64,000 nt of DNA, taken from the NCBI RefSeq assembly GCF_030815145.1, contig NZ_JAUSWJ010000001.1:4454501-4518500 (forward strand), read 5' to 3'. The notes under the pieces are model-generated. The model worked only from the letters and a program-made list of their open reading frames with translations. It was not told the DNA's origin and did not search any database. The stretch comes from Kaistia geumhonensis. Its GTDB lineage: Bacteria; Pseudomonadota; Alphaproteobacteria; Rhizobiales; Kaistiaceae. A program made the position numbers and the translations under genes. Shown here piece by piece: positions 40,325-49,620 of the stretch. Positions within the stretch are counted from its first letter, which is position 1. Every line of letters begins with the position of its first letter.

Positions 40325-40591
40325 ATGCCGTCATCGCTGTTGCGTCAGTTGTCCGGATATGGCCTGACCACCGCCCATATCCTCTACCGCCTTCCCGATC
40401 ATCCGGCCCTGCTGCAAACATTCGTCTGGCAGGAATATGACCTGGCGCCGGACTTTCCCGAGCTCAACCGGTTTCTCGATTTCTGGAAGCGCGAGATCGA
40501 GGGTCCGCTGCACTCGGTGAAGGTGGCGCATCACGGCGTCATCAGCGCAGCGGAGATGCGCGTCGCCTCGACGCTCTATGCCTTGAACTGA
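40325..40591 (+). CDS. Usg-family protein
   Basis: An 88-residue protein with the conserved YGLTTAHILYRLPDHP (about 12-27) and WQEYDLAPDFPELNRFLDFW (about 35-54) blocks of the alphaproteobacterial Usg-type proteins. The name comes from an ORF near a tRNA-modification/aspartate-semialdehyde locus in other bacteria; the biochemical role is unknown. The ATG at 40325 has ACGAGG five bases upstream. Confidence 0.85.
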   Translation: MPSSLLRQLSGYGLTTAHILYRLPDHPALLQTFVWQEYDLAPDFPELNRFLDFWKREIEGPLHSVKVAHHGVISAAEMRVASTLYALN

Positions 40592-40600
40592 CGCTGACGA

Positions 40601-41344
40601 TCAGTCCCGACCGTAAGGCGGGGCGGGGATCGCCTGGTGCGCCGCGCGCAACGCGGCGGACCAGCGCTCCCGAAGGTCGGCGAAATAGGCGTCGTTGCGG
40701 TCGATGCGGTGCGAGATGTCGACCGCTATGGCGTCGCGGCGAATCGTGCAGACATCGACGGGCATGCCCACGCCGAGATTGGAGCGGATCGTCGAATCCA
40801 TCGAGACGAGGCCGAGCTTCAGTGCCTCGTCGAGCCCCGTCTCGCTCGTCACGGCGCGGTCGAGGATCGGCTTGCCGTATTTGTGCTCGCCGATCTGGAG
40901 ATAGGGCGTATCCGCGGTCGCCTCGATGAAGTTGCCCGCCGAATAGACCATGAAGAGGCGCAGCCTTCCGCCCGCGACCTGGCCGCCCAGCAGCATGGTC
41001 ACGTCGAAGCTCGCCGCCTGCTGCTCCATGGACTTGCCATGGATGCGGTAGACCTCGCGGATCGCCCGGCCGACGAACTGCGCCACCTTGAACATGCTCG
41101 GCAGGCTGTAGATCGTCTCGATCTCGCCGCTCTCGGGATTCTTGATCCCTTCGCTCAGGAGGTTCAGCACCGACTGGCTGACAGCGAGGTTTCCCGCCGT
41201 CGCGATGGCGATGGCGCGGTCGCCGTCCTTCTGGAAGAGATGCAGCTTGCGGAAGGTCGCGATGTTGTCGAGGCCCGCATTGGTGCGCGTGTCGGCGATC
41301 ATCACCAACCCGTCCCGCACAAGAATTCCAACGCAGTAAGTCAT
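40601..41344 (-). CDS. Anbu-type proteasome-like peptidase (ancestral beta subunit)
   Basis: Ntn-hydrolase of 247 residues related to proteasome beta subunits and HslV. It begins MTYCVGILVRDGLVMIADTR, so removal of Met1 would expose Thr2 as the nucleophile, as in other Anbu proteins, and TRTNAGLDNIATFRKLHLF (about 19-37) is the family block with the Lys. Anbu forms ring or lock-washer oligomers, but no substrate is known. It lies at the end of a four-gene minus-strand set with ATP-grasp, alpha-E and transglutaminase-fold genes, the classic Anbu neighbourhood, which suggests that it degrades or matures a peptide made by the ATP-grasp enzyme (inference). The gap to the transglutaminase gene is 83 bases. 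Confidence 0.93.
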   Translation of the reverse strand: MTYCVGILVRDGLVMIADTRTNAGLDNIATFRKLHLFQKDGDRAIAIATAGNLAVSQSVLNLLSEGIKNPESGEIETIYSLPSMFKVAQFVGRAIREVYRIHGKSMEQQAASFDVTMLLGGQVAGGRLRLFMVYSAGNFIEATADTPYLQIGEHKYGKPILDRAVTSETGLDEALKLGLVSMDSTIRSNLGVGMPVDVCTIRRDAIAVDISHRIDRNDAYFADLRERWSAALRAAHQAIPAPPYGRD

Positions 41345-41427
41345 GACCGCCGTCCGTTCCGCCAGCGGCGGATCATCGGGGCTCCTGCTTCGAGTCGCAA
41401 GCGCGGAGCGGAAACATCCACGCCTGT

Positions 41428-42246
41428 TTACGCCTGCTTAACCGGTCTCGCCTCGCTGATGCGGATGGCCACCTTCGGCACGGCGCTCCAGTCGCCATAG
41501 GCGGCGCCACGCACCGGCGCCGCTCCCACGCGGTCGAGGCCGATCGCGAGGCGGACATAGGCGTCGGTCGGGCAGATATTGCAGGACGCGTCGAATCCGA
41601 TCCAGCCGACGCCCTCGATGAACGCCTCGGCCCAGCCATGCTCGGTGTGATCCGGCTCCTTCGAATCGGGCCGGAAGAGATATCCGCTGGCATAGCGGGA
41701 CGGGATGCCGAGGTGACGCGCCGCGGCGATGAAGACATGGGCGAGCGCCCGCGCGTCGCCCTTCCTGCCCGCGAAGGTGGCGATGGCGCGGTCGTCCTCG
41801 ACGTCGCCGAGCTCCATCGCATCATGAAGCCCGTCCATCAGCGCATGCAGGGTCGAGAGACGATCGGGCGGCGAGGCGGCGTCTATTTCGGCGGCGAAGG
41901 ACCGGATCGCATGATCGGATTCGGTGAGCGAGGTGTCGCGCAGGAAGACGGGAACCGGAAAGCGCTCCGACTGGCCGCGGACCATGCCGGCCATGTCGTG
42001 CGTTTCCACTTCGCCGAGCGCGGTGATCGCGAGGCCGTCGAGCTTGCCGTCGGTGTTGAAGGACTGGACGATGTTGCCGAACGGGTCGAGCGCGCTCGAC
42101 AGGCGGCAGTCATGGTCGACCTCGATGCGCCAGTCGACGACGAACTGGCCGTCATGGCCGCGCGGCGTCAGCCGCAGGGTCTGGATGGCGCCGTTGGCGG
42201 GCGGGTCGAAGGCGTAGACGATCTCGTGGACGATCCTGAGGCGCAT
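41428..42246 (-). CDS. Transglutaminase-fold protein, catalytic Cys replaced by Ala
   Basis: A 272-residue protein with the bacterial transglutaminase N-terminal beta domain (about residues 1-80, MRLRIVHEIVYAF) and the papain-like core (about 150-250). The core has GDARALAHVFIAAARHLGIP (about 163-182), HGWAEAF with the catalytic His, and GFDASCNICPTDAYVRLAIG with the catalytic Asp. In active homologues the first block reads G-x-C-x-D-x-A-H; here the Cys position (codon 165, 41752-41754) is GCG, Ala. His and Asp are kept. It may be a pseudoenzyme that binds peptides rather than cleaves them. Start 15 bases after the alpha-E stop. Confidence 0.88.
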   Translation of the reverse strand: MRLRIVHEIVYAFDPPANGAIQTLRLTPRGHDGQFVVDWRIEVDHDCRLSSALDPFGNIVQSFNTDGKLDGLAITALGEVETHDMAGMVRGQSERFPVPVFLRDTSLTESDHAIRSFAAEIDAASPPDRLSTLHALMDGLHDAMELGDVEDDRAIATFAGRKGDARALAHVFIAAARHLGIPSRYASGYLFRPDSKEPDHTEHGWAEAFIEGVGWIGFDASCNICPTDAYVRLAIGLDRVGAAPVRGAAYGDWSAVPKVAIRISEARPVKQA

Positions 42247-42261
42247 GGCGGCGAGGGTTCC

Positions 42262-43200
42262 TCAGGCGAGATACTGGTCGGTGATCGCCTGGCCGAGGCG
42301 GCTGTTCTCGCCGATGAACTCGGTGAGGAACTCGTGCAAGCCGCCCTGGAAGACGTCCTCGAGCGTCGCGTTCTGCAGGCGGTTGCGCGTCGAGCGGGCC
42401 ACGCGCTGCGCAGGCCCCTGGCGGCCATAGGCGAGCGAAAGCTCGTCGAGGAACTCGCAGATGCGCCCGTAGCAGGCCGAGAGCGAGCGCGGCAGCTGTT
42501 CGTTGAGCACGAGCAGGTCGGCGACCAGCCAGGGCTTCACGCTCTCGCGATAGACCCAGTGATAGGCGGTGTTGGCCGAGACCGAGCGCAGGATCGACGA
42601 CCACTGGAAGAAGTCGAGGCCGCCGCCGACGCTCTCCTGCTCGGGCAGCAACAGGTGATACTTCACGTCGAGAATGCGGGCCGTGTTGTCGGCGCGCTCG
42701 ATGAACGAGCCGAGCCCCGAGAAGAAATAGGCGTCGTTGCGCAGCATCGTGCGATAGGCCGAGCCGTCGAAGCGCAGCGAGGCTTCCTTCACATAGGTGA
42801 GGAAGGCGTTGAGGCGCACGCGGTCGCCGAGGCGGTTGAAGTCGCGCAGGCCGAGCCAGGCGCCGTTGATCGCCTCCCACATCTCCGAGGTCAGCGCGGT
42901 GCGGACCGTCCGCGCGTTGACGCGCGCCCGCTCGAGGCAGGAGCGGATCGAGGAGGGGTTGTCGGCGGAGAAGGCGAGGAAGTCGACGACGCTCTCGCCC
43001 GTCGCTTCGCGGCCGAGCGACTTGAAGAGGCCGAGCGTGCCCGTCGCCGCAACGGCCGATTCCCACTCGTTCGATTCGCCGGCATAGGCGATCGGCATGG
43101 CGGCGAGGCGGTTGGCGGCGTCGAGGATGCGCGCGGTGTTCTCGGCGCGCTCCACATAGCGGGCGAGCCAGAAGAGATTGTCGGCGGTACGGCTCAGCAC
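42262..43200 (-). CDS. Alpha-E domain protein
   Basis: A 312-residue all-helical protein of the alpha-E superfamily (DUF403), starting MLSRTADNLFWLARYVERAE with a second, similar FIERADNTARILD block near residue 155, which suggests an internal duplication. The domain is of unknown biochemical function and almost always accompanies the circularly permuted ATP-grasp and transglutaminase genes. It lies between them here, 141 bases after the ATP-grasp gene and 15 bases before the transglutaminase-fold gene. Confidence 0.9.
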   Translation of the reverse strand: MLSRTADNLFWLARYVERAENTARILDAANRLAAMPIAYAGESNEWESAVAATGTLGLFKSLGREATGESVVDFLAFSADNPSSIRSCLERARVNARTVRTALTSEMWEAINGAWLGLRDFNRLGDRVRLNAFLTYVKEASLRFDGSAYRTMLRNDAYFFSGLGSFIERADNTARILDVKYHLLLPEQESVGGGLDFFQWSSILRSVSANTAYHWVYRESVKPWLVADLLVLNEQLPRSLSACYGRICEFLDELSLAYGRQGPAQRVARSTRNRLQNATLEDVFQGGLHEFLTEFIGENSRLGQAITDQYLA

Positions 43201-43341
43201 GGCGTGGAACTCCGCAAGCTGGAGCCCTTGCCCCGGCCCTCTACCGCAAAGGGGAGAGGGGGCGCCGGCTCCGAAGATCGATGACAGCCGAAGGACCGGA
43301 ATGCACGGCCGGCTGCGAGGGTGGTCGGGGTGAGCGAGCCG
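43201..43341 (-). other. Gap inside the ATP-grasp/alpha-E/Anbu gene set
   Basis: A 141-base interval between the ATP-grasp stop and the alpha-E start, unusual in an otherwise tight set. It has a CCCC...GGGG-type inverted repeat (CCCCGGCCCTCTACC... GGGGAGAGGGGG region, 43230-43265). This may allow an internal promoter or a processing/attenuation site; no ORF is supported. Confidence 0.35.
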
Positions 43342-44760
43342 CTACGCATCGAGCACCCATGTGTCCTTGGTGCCGCCGCCCTGGCTTGAATTGACCACCA
43401 GCGAGCCGGCCTTGAGCGCGACGCGGGTGAGCCCGCCCGGCACGATGCGGACCTTGTCGCCACCCGTCAGCACGAAGGGCCGGAGATCGACATGGCGCGG
43501 CGCGACGCCGGAATCGACGAAGGTCGGCGAGGTGGACAGCGCCAGTGTCGGCTGGGCGATGAAGTCGTCAGGGTTGGCGGCGAGCTTGGCGGCGAACTCG
43601 GCGATGGTCTTCTTGTCGGCGGTCGGACCGATCAGCATGCCGTAGCCGCCCGATCCGGCCACCTCCTTGACCACCATCTCGGGCAGGTGATCGAGCACAT
43701 ATTTGAGCGCGTCGGGCTCGCGGCAGCGCCAGGTCGGCACGTTCTGGAGCAGCGGCTCCTCGCCGAGATAGAAGCGGACGATCTCGGGCATGTAGGAATA
43801 GACCGCCTTGTCGTCGGCGACTCCCGTCCCCACGGCGTTGGAGAGCGTGATGTTGCCGGCGCGGTAGGCGCTCATCAGGCCGGGCACGCCGAGCGCGGAA
43901 TCCGGGCGGAAGGTCAGCGGGTCGAGGAAATCGTCGTCGAGGCGGCGATAGAGCACGTCGACCCGCTTCGGTCCCTCGGTGGTGCGCATGTAGACGACAT
44001 TGTCGCGCACCAGCAGGTCACGGCCCTCGACGAGCTCGATGCCGAGCTTGTCGGCGAGGAACGAGTGTTCGTAGAAGGCGCTGTTGTAGGGACCGGGCGT
44101 CAGGAGCGCGACGGTCGGGTCGGAGGACGCCGAGCGTGGCGCCACTGATTTCAGCGTCGCGAGAAGGGCGTCCGGATAGTTCTCGACCGGCGCGATCCGC
44201 TGCTCGGCGAAGAGATCCGGGAAGAGGCGCATCATCACCTCCCGGTTCTCCAGCATGTAGGAGACGCCGGACGGCGTGCGCGCATTGTCCTCGAGCACGT
44301 AGAACGTGTCGGGATCGACGCGGACGATGTCGATGCCGGCGATCATCACATAGATGTCGTGCGCGAGCTTCAGGCCCGCCATCTCCGGCCGGTAGTAGGG
44401 GTTGCGATAGATGAGGTCTTCCGGCACGTGGCCGGCACGCAGGATCTCGCCCTTCGAATAGATGTCGGCGAGGAAGGCGTTCAGCGCCTTGACGCGCTGC
44501 TCCAGCCCGCGCGCGAGCACCGCCCATTCCTTCTTGGTCAGGATGCGCGGGATGATGTCGAACGGGATCAGCCGCTCCTCGCCCGCCTCGTCGCCGTAGA
44601 CGTTGAAGGTGATGCCGATGCGGCGGAACAGAAGTTCCGCCTCGGCACGGCGCGTTGTGAGAAGATCGGGAGGTGTCGACTCCAGCCAACGTTTGAGGAC
44701 TTCGTAACCGGGACGGCAGCTGTCGCCGCTCGACCCCATCTCATCGAAGGCTACGACCAT
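43342..44760 (-). CDS. Circularly permuted ATP-grasp protein (DUF404/407)
   Basis: A 472-residue ATP-grasp enzyme with the permuted type-2 layout. Its N-terminal block includes FNVYGDEAGEERLIPFDIIP (about residues 51-70). Next come RNPYYRPEMAGL, the ATP-binding ENARTPSGVSYMLENREVM stretch (about 167-185), RVDVLYRRLDDDFLDPL (about 270) and the SNAVGTGVADDKAVYSYMPE loop (about 310). Enzymes of this class are predicted COOH-NH2 ligases that make peptides from amino acids. It is the first gene of the set with alpha-E, transglutaminase-fold and Anbu genes. The substrate is unknown. Confidence 0.92.
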   Translation of the reverse strand: MVVAFDEMGSSGDSCRPGYEVLKRWLESTPPDLLTTRRAEAELLFRRIGITFNVYGDEAGEERLIPFDIIPRILTKKEWAVLARGLEQRVKALNAFLADIYSKGEILRAGHVPEDLIYRNPYYRPEMAGLKLAHDIYVMIAGIDIVRVDPDTFYVLEDNARTPSGVSYMLENREVMMRLFPDLFAEQRIAPVENYPDALLATLKSVAPRSASSDPTVALLTPGPYNSAFYEHSFLADKLGIELVEGRDLLVRDNVVYMRTTEGPKRVDVLYRRLDDDFLDPLTFRPDSALGVPGLMSAYRAGNITLSNAVGTGVADDKAVYSYMPEIVRFYLGEEPLLQNVPTWRCREPDALKYVLDHLPEMVVKEVAGSGGYGMLIGPTADKKTIAEFAAKLAANPDDFIAQPTLALSTSPTFVDSGVAPRHVDLRPFVLTGGDKVRIVPGGLTRVALKAGSLVVNSSQGGGTKDTWVLDA

Positions 44761-45084
44761 GCCCGCAGTGACTCCCCTTCCGCTGTCGATGGATGTACCG
44801 GCAAGCGGCGTGCCAGTCTCGTCGACCGCGATCCCCCTGTTTCGCTCCCGCGAAACGCTTCTCCACTATTGCACACAACGCGCTCAGTCTTGGCTAGTGC
44901 CAATCGACCGTCGTGGGTGGCGCAGATGACGCGGCCGAGAAGGCAGCAGACTGGCGCGAAATGAGGCAATGGTCGCGGGCCGCCCCGTCCATGATTGCCT
45001 CCACCGGAGCTTCGGGTCCATGATGGCCGCGGGATCGCCGCGCCGCCGCAGAGAGGCCGGCGACCAGGGAATGGAGGAGTTTGC

Positions 45085-45978
45085 ATGAGCGAGTTCGATG
45101 CGCGGCGGGACGCGGTTCCGCACGAGAGCGGTGTGATCGTCGTCGATTACCGGGACCCCAACGCGCCGGCGCTGTTCACCGAGTCGCTGCGCCGGACGGG
45201 CTTCGGCGTGCTCACCAATCATCCGATCCCCCAGCCGCTGGTCGAGCAGATCTACAAGGAATGGCTCGGTTTCTTCGACGGCGAGGACAAGCACAAATAT
45301 CTCGTCGGCGAGAAGCATGACGGCTATTTCCCGCCCTCGCAGGCCGAGACCGCGAAGACCGGCAAGAAGCGCGACCTCAAGGAATATTATCACCTCTACT
45401 CCTGGGGCCGTTACCCCGACGAGGTGTCCGACGCCGCGCGGCGCTATTTCGACATCGCCAAGGGCCTCGCCGACGAACTGCTGCAATGGGTCGACTACAA
45501 TTCGCCGGAAGAGGTGCGGGCCAAGTTCTCGGTGCCGCTGCCGGAGATGATGAAGGACAGCGAGGGGACGCTGTTCCGCATCCTCCGCTATCCACCGCTG
45601 ACCGGCGACGAGGATCCGGACGCGCTGCGCGCCGCCGCGCATGAGGACATCAACCTCCTGACCATCCTGCCGGCCGCCAACGAGCGCGGCCTGCAACTTC
45701 TGAACGGGGAGGGCGAATGGGTCGACGTGCCGTTCGATTTCGGCATGCTGGTCATCAATGTCGGCGACATGCTCCAGGAAGCGTCGGGCGGCTATTACAG
45801 CTCGACGACGCACCGCGTGATCAACCCGATCGGCGAGTCGCGCTTCCGCTCGCGCGTGTCGATCCCGCTGTTCCTGCAGCCGCGCCCGGATGTCGTTCTC
45901 TCCGACCGCTACACGGCCGGCAGCTATCTCGGCGAACGGCTTCGCGAACTCGCCCGCAACGACAAGAAGGGCATGTGA
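45085..45978 (+). CDS. 2-oxoglutarate/Fe(II)-dependent oxygenase, IPNS-like
   Basis: A 297-residue double-stranded beta-helix dioxygenase. Fe ligands are His and Asp in AAHEDINLLTIL (about 190) and the distal His in STTHRVINP (about 246); the 2OG-binding Arg and Ser are in RSRVSIPLF (about 258-266). The ATG at 45085 is preceded by GGAGG at proper spacing. It belongs to the isopenicillin N synthase superfamily, whose bacterial members often act on small molecules; the substrate is unknown. Monocistronic and divergent from the ATP-grasp gene. Confidence 0.9.
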   Translation: MSEFDARRDAVPHESGVIVVDYRDPNAPALFTESLRRTGFGVLTNHPIPQPLVEQIYKEWLGFFDGEDKHKYLVGEKHDGYFPPSQAETAKTGKKRDLKEYYHLYSWGRYPDEVSDAARRYFDIAKGLADELLQWVDYNSPEEVRAKFSVPLPEMMKDSEGTLFRILRYPPLTGDEDPDALRAAAHEDINLLTILPAANERGLQLLNGEGEWVDVPFDFGMLVINVGDMLQEASGGYYSSTTHRVINPIGESRFRSRVSIPLFLQPRPDVVLSDRYTAGSYLGERLRELARNDKKGM

Positions 45979-45985
45979 TCCCGGC

Positions 45986-46012
45986 AGGCCGGCCGCGACG
46001 CCTGGCCGGCCT
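45986..46012. terminator. Hairpin between convergent oxygenase and radC
   Basis: A perfect 9 bp stem (AGGCCGGCC / GGCCGGCCT) with a nine-base loop, placed between two convergent stop codons. No T-tract on either side, so it is a probable but not certain bidirectional terminator. Confidence 0.5.
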
Positions 46013-46710
46013 CAGATCAGCTTGAGACCCTTGAAGCTCACATTGCCGTGGCGGCCGACGATGATGTGGTCGTGCACGGCGATGCCGAGCGGCGCGGCGA
46101 CGTCGACGATCGTCTTCGTCATCTGGATGTCGGCGCGCGAGGGCGTCGGGTCGCCGGAGGGGTGATTGTGCACGAGCACGATCGCCGTCGCCGAAAGCTC
46201 CAGCGCGCGCTTCACCACCTCGCGCGGATAGACGGGCGTGTGGTCGACGGTGCCGGTCTGCTGCACCTCGTCGGCGATGAGGGCGTTCTTCTTGTCGAGG
46301 AAGAGGATGCGGAACTGCTCCTTCTCCTCATAGGCCATGGCGACGCGGCAATAGTCGATCACCGCGCTCCAGGAGCCGAGCAGCGGCCGTTCGCGCGCCG
46401 CGCCGCGCGCCTGCCGCTTCGCGGCCGCATGAACGATCTTGAGATGCAGCGCCACCGAGGCGCCCACGCCCGGCACCTCCATGAGCCGCGCTTCGGGCGC
46501 GGCGAGGACCTCGGTGAAGGTGCCGAAGCGGGTGATCAGCGCCTTGGCGATCGGCTTCGTGTCGCGCCGCGGCACGGCCGCGAAGAGGATCAGTTCAAGG
46601 AGTTCGTAATCGGCCAGCCCGTCGCCGCCATTCTCGCGAAAGCGCCCCTTGAGGCGCTCGCGATGGCCGACGAAGTGCGGAACGTCGGATCCGTCCCCGA
46701 AGCCGGTCAT
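46012..46710 (-). CDS. radC: RadC family JAB-domain protein
   Basis: A 232-residue protein with an N-terminal helix-hairpin-helix region (about residues 20-105, [17 protein letters not shown] to [11 protein letters not shown]). The C-terminal JAB1/MPN metal domain carries [16 protein letters not shown] (about 180-195). RadC is widespread, but its link to DNA repair has been questioned. The start at 46710 overlaps the map stop by ATGA. Confidence 0.93.
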   Translation of the reverse strand: MTGFGDGSDVPHFVGHRERLKGRFRENGGDGLADYELLELILFAAVPRRDTKPIAKALITRFGTFTEVLAAPEARLMEVPGVGASVALHLKIVHAAAKRQARGAARERPLLGSWSAVIDYCRVAMAYEEKEQFRILFLDKKNALIADEVQQTGTVDHTPVYPREVVKRALELSATAIVLVHNHPSGDPTPSRADIQMTKTIVDVAAPLGIAVHDHIIVGRHGNVSFKGLKLI

Positions 46711-47540
46711 GCCGCAGTCGGGTAGGGCGGACAGGTATGGCCGCGCGGCGAGAGCGTGAAGATCTCGCAGCCCGTCTCCGTCACGCCGACCGTGTGCTCG
46801 AACTGCGCCGAGAGCGAGCGGTCGCGCGTCACGGCCGTCCAGCCGTCGGAGAGCACCTTCACATGCGGCCGGCCGAGATTGATCATCGGCTCGATGGTGA
46901 AGATCATCCCGGGACGCAGCTCGATGCCCTCGCCGGGATTGCCGTAATGCAGGATGTTCGGCGTGTCGTGGAACAGCCGCCCGACGCCATGGCCGCAGAA
47001 ATCGCGCACGACGCTGCAGCGTTCGCCCTCGGCGAAGGACTGGATCGCATGGCCGATATCGCCGGTCGTGGCGCCCGGCTTCACCGCCGCGATGCCGCGC
47101 ATCAGCGACTCGTAGGTGACCTCGACCAGCCTTTCGGCCGCGCGCTTCACCTCGCCGACATTGTACATGCGGCTCGAGTCGCCATACCAGCCGTCGAGAA
47201 TGAAGGTCACGTCGACATTGACGATGTCGCCATCGCGCAGCGGCTTCTCGTTGGGAATGCCGTGGCAGACGACATGGTTGATCGAGGTGCAGGTCGAGCG
47301 CGTGTAGCCGCGATAGCCGAGCGTCGCCGGCAGCGCGCCGTGATCGGCGCCGAACTCGTAGACATAGCGGTCGATGACGTCGGTCGGGACGCCCGGCTTC
47401 ACGATGTCGGCGAGGCCGTCGAGGCATTCGGCGGCGAGCCGTCCGGCCCGGTGCATCGCCGCGAAGGCTTCCGGTCCGTAGAGGCGGATCTGGCCGGTGT
47501 TCTTCAGCGGGGCGGCATCGGCATCGACATAGCTGACCAT
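46707..47540 (-). CDS. map: Type I methionine aminopeptidase
   Basis: Removes N-terminal Met from nascent proteins. The 277-residue protein has a short N-terminal extension and all metal ligands: the first Asp in [15 protein letters not shown] (about 110), the next Asp, His in [10 protein letters not shown] (about 189), Glu in FTIEPMIN (about 225) and the late Glu in [11 protein letters not shown] (about 255). The ATG at 47540 is the family start. It is the first gene of the map-radC pair, divergent from the CinA-like gene. Confidence 0.95.
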   Translation of the reverse strand: MVSYVDADAAPLKNTGQIRLYGPEAFAAMHRAGRLAAECLDGLADIVKPGVPTDVIDRYVYEFGADHGALPATLGYRGYTRSTCTSINHVVCHGIPNEKPLRDGDIVNVDVTFILDGWYGDSSRMYNVGEVKRAAERLVEVTYESLMRGIAAVKPGATTGDIGHAIQSFAEGERCSVVRDFCGHGVGRLFHDTPNILHYGNPGEGIELRPGMIFTIEPMINLGRPHVKVLSDGWTAVTRDRSLSAQFEHTVGVTETGCEIFTLSPRGHTCPPYPTAA

Positions 47541-47765
47541 GGGTGGCTCCGGCTGCGGCGAGCCGGGCAGGGTCCGGCCGGCGGCACAAGCAAGGGTCGT
47601 CGGGATTGTTAACCCCGATTTGGCGCATCGGACCGGGCGTTGCAAGGCTCTTCTGGCCACACATGTCCTTGAGGGGGCTCGACTCTGGCGCCGGAGCCCT
47701 TCCAGCCGCCCCTGAAACGCTCTAGATCCTTGCCGGCCCGAGCCCGGGCGCGACGGAGTGAACGA

Positions 47766-48524
47766 ATGACCGCGAGCGGCGCTGCAACGCATCGGATCGT
47801 CACCGCTGCCATCCTGGTGATCGGCGACGAGATCCTGTCCGGCCGGACCAAGGACAAGAATATCGGCTACATCGCCGAATACTGCACGGCGATCGGCATC
47901 GACATCCGCGAAGTCCGCATCGTTCCGGACATCGAGGAGGAGATCGTCGCCGCCGTCCGCGCCCTCTCCGCGCGCTATGATCACGTCTTCTCCACGGGCG
48001 GCATCGGCCCGACCCATGACGACATCACCGCCGATGCAATGGCGCGCGCCTTCGGCGTCACCATCGACCACGATCCGCGCGCGGTCGCGATCCTGACCGG
48101 GCACTACGGCGCCGAAAACCTCAACGAGGCGCGGCTGCGCATGGCGCGCATCCCGGCCGGCGCCGCGCTCATCGACAATCCCGTTTCCAAGGCGCCCGGC
48201 TTCACCATCCGCAACGTGCATGTCATGGCCGGCGTCCCGGTCATCATGCAGGCGATGCTCGACGCCGTGACGGCGACGATCCCCACGGGCGCGAAGATGT
48301 TGTCGGCGACCGTCCCCGCCTCGATGGGCGAGGGACGGATCGCGGCCGGGCTCGGCGCGATCCAGAAGGATTTTCCGGACGTTTCGATCGGCAGCTATCC
48401 GAAGATGCTCGACGGCGGCTTCGCGACCGACATCGTGCTGCGCTCGCGCGATGCCGACCGTCTCGCCGAGGGCGTCCGCGCGGTCGAGCAGCTGATCGCC
48501 TCGCTCCTGACCGCCCCGCGCTAG
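47766..48524 (+). CDS. CinA-family (competence/damage-inducible type, MoaB-like) protein
   Basis: A 252-residue protein with the molybdopterin-binding-like domain of Cin[20 protein letters not shown] (about 12-30), [18 protein letters not shown] (about 76-93) and [13 protein letters not shown] (about 158). The C-terminal nicotinamide-nucleotide deamidase half of full-length CinA is missing, as in many alphaproteobacterial homologues. The ATG at 47766 is preferred over 47730, since homology starts just inside it. Confidence 0.88.
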   Translation: MTASGAATHRIVTAAILVIGDEILSGRTKDKNIGYIAEYCTAIGIDIREVRIVPDIEEEIVAAVRALSARYDHVFSTGGIGPTHDDITADAMARAFGVTIDHDPRAVAILTGHYGAENLNEARLRMARIPAGAALIDNPVSKAPGFTIRNVHVMAGVPVIMQAMLDAVTATIPTGAKMLSATVPASMGEGRIAAGLGAIQKDFPDVSIGSYPKMLDGGFATDIVLRSRDADRLAEGVRAVEQLIASLLTAPR

Positions 48525-48708
48525 CGCCGGATCTCCGCCAGATCGCTTCCTCACGCTGCGCGAAATCGGAGAATCGCGCTACGGGCAAAGCAGTTTGGCC
48601 GCAAAAGGGGCGCCGGCCCACTTTCCTGTGGAGCGCCACCTCTGGCAGATTGCACCTCGCGGCGGCGCGCTCCATGGCTCGTCGGAAAGATCAGGCGGGA
48701 GACGGGCT

Positions 48709-49206
48709 ATGGCAGATGCGCGCAGCGACAAGGCGTTTCCGGTTTCCTGGGACCAGTTCCACCGCGATGCGCGCGCGCTGACCTGGCGCCTCTCCGGCGA
48801 CAAGAAATGGGAAGCGATCGTCTGCGTGACGCGCGGCGGCCTCGTGCCGGCCGCGGTGGTCGCCCGCGAGCTCGGCATCCGCGTCGTCGAGACTGTCTGC
48901 GTCGCCTCCTATCACGATTATCAGGAGCAGGGTTCGCTCAAGGTCCTGAAGGGCGTCAGCCAGGCGGTGATCGACCTCGCCGGCGGCGAGGGGAACGGCA
49001 TCCTGGTCATCGACGACCTCGTCGATACCGGCAAGACGGCGCGGCTCGTGCGCGACATGCTGCCGAAGGCGCATTACGCGACGCTCTACGCAAAGCCGAT
49101 GGGCCGCCCCGTCGTGGACACATTCATCACGGAAGTGTCGCAGGATACGTGGATCTATTTCCCGTGGGACATGGGACTGACGTTTCAACCGCCGATCGTC
49201 GGCTGA
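48709..49206 (+). CDS. gpt: Xanthine phosphoribosyltransferase
   Basis: Purine salvage enzyme converting xanthine or guanine to the nucleotide with PRPP. The 165-residue product ([20 protein letters not shown]) matches the family length. It has the N-terminal VTRGGLVPA loop (about 41), the PRPP motif [11 protein letters not shown] (about 97-107) and the YFPWDMG ending common to Gpt. The ATG at 48709 has GGGAG upstream. Confidence 0.94.
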   Translation: MADARSDKAFPVSWDQFHRDARALTWRLSGDKKWEAIVCVTRGGLVPAAVVARELGIRVVETVCVASYHDYQEQGSLKVLKGVSQAVIDLAGGEGNGILVIDDLVDTGKTARLVRDMLPKAHYATLYAKPMGRPVVDTFITEVSQDTWIYFPWDMGLTFQPPIVG

Positions 49207-49216
49207 GGAGAACAGC

Positions 49217-49549
49217 ATGAGCGACCCGAACCAGCCGTCCGAGGATGCCGAATTCGAGGCCTTCGCCGAGGAATATGAGGAGCATCGCAGCGCGCTGTTC
49301 GAGATCGTCTCGGACTATGCGGACGAACAGGAGCTGGACGACGGTCTCCTGGTCGCGCTGCTGCTCGACCTCGCCGTCACCGCGCGCATGATCTCCTATG
49401 CCGACGGCACCGAGAAGCCCTCCGCCACCGGCCTCAAGCTCGAGCTTGACCGCTTCCTCAAGGATGCGGGCGATCATGTGCGCGAGGTGAAGCAGGGCGC
49501 CGAGGAATTCATCGCCGACATCAAGCAGGCGCGCGAAGAAGAGAACTGA
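49217..49549 (+). CDS. Acidic hypothetical protein downstream of gpt
   Basis: A 110-residue, strongly acidic, helical protein (MSDPNQPSEDAEFEAFAEEY, then many Glu/Asp) with no membrane segment. Two amphipathic helices fill residues 30-100. It starts 10 bases after gpt, so it is probably co-transcribed, and a terminator follows. No family was recognised. Confidence 0.7.
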   Translation: MSDPNQPSEDAEFEAFAEEYEEHRSALFEIVSDYADEQELDDGLLVALLLDLAVTARMISYADGTEKPSATGLKLELDRFLKDAGDHVREVKQGAEEFIADIKQAREEEN

Positions 49550-49579
49550 TCGCCGCGCGCGAGCAAGACAGCCATGGAG

Positions 49580-49614
49580 CGGCGCCGGCGTCACAGCCGG
49601 CGCCGTTTTCGTTT
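49580..49614 (+). terminator. Terminator of the gpt operon
   Basis: A perfect 10 bp stem (CGGCGCCGGC / GCCGGCGCCG) with a six-base loop, followed by TTTTCGTTT, about 30 bases after the acidic protein's stop. Confidence 0.85.
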
Positions 49615-49620
49615 CCGCCC

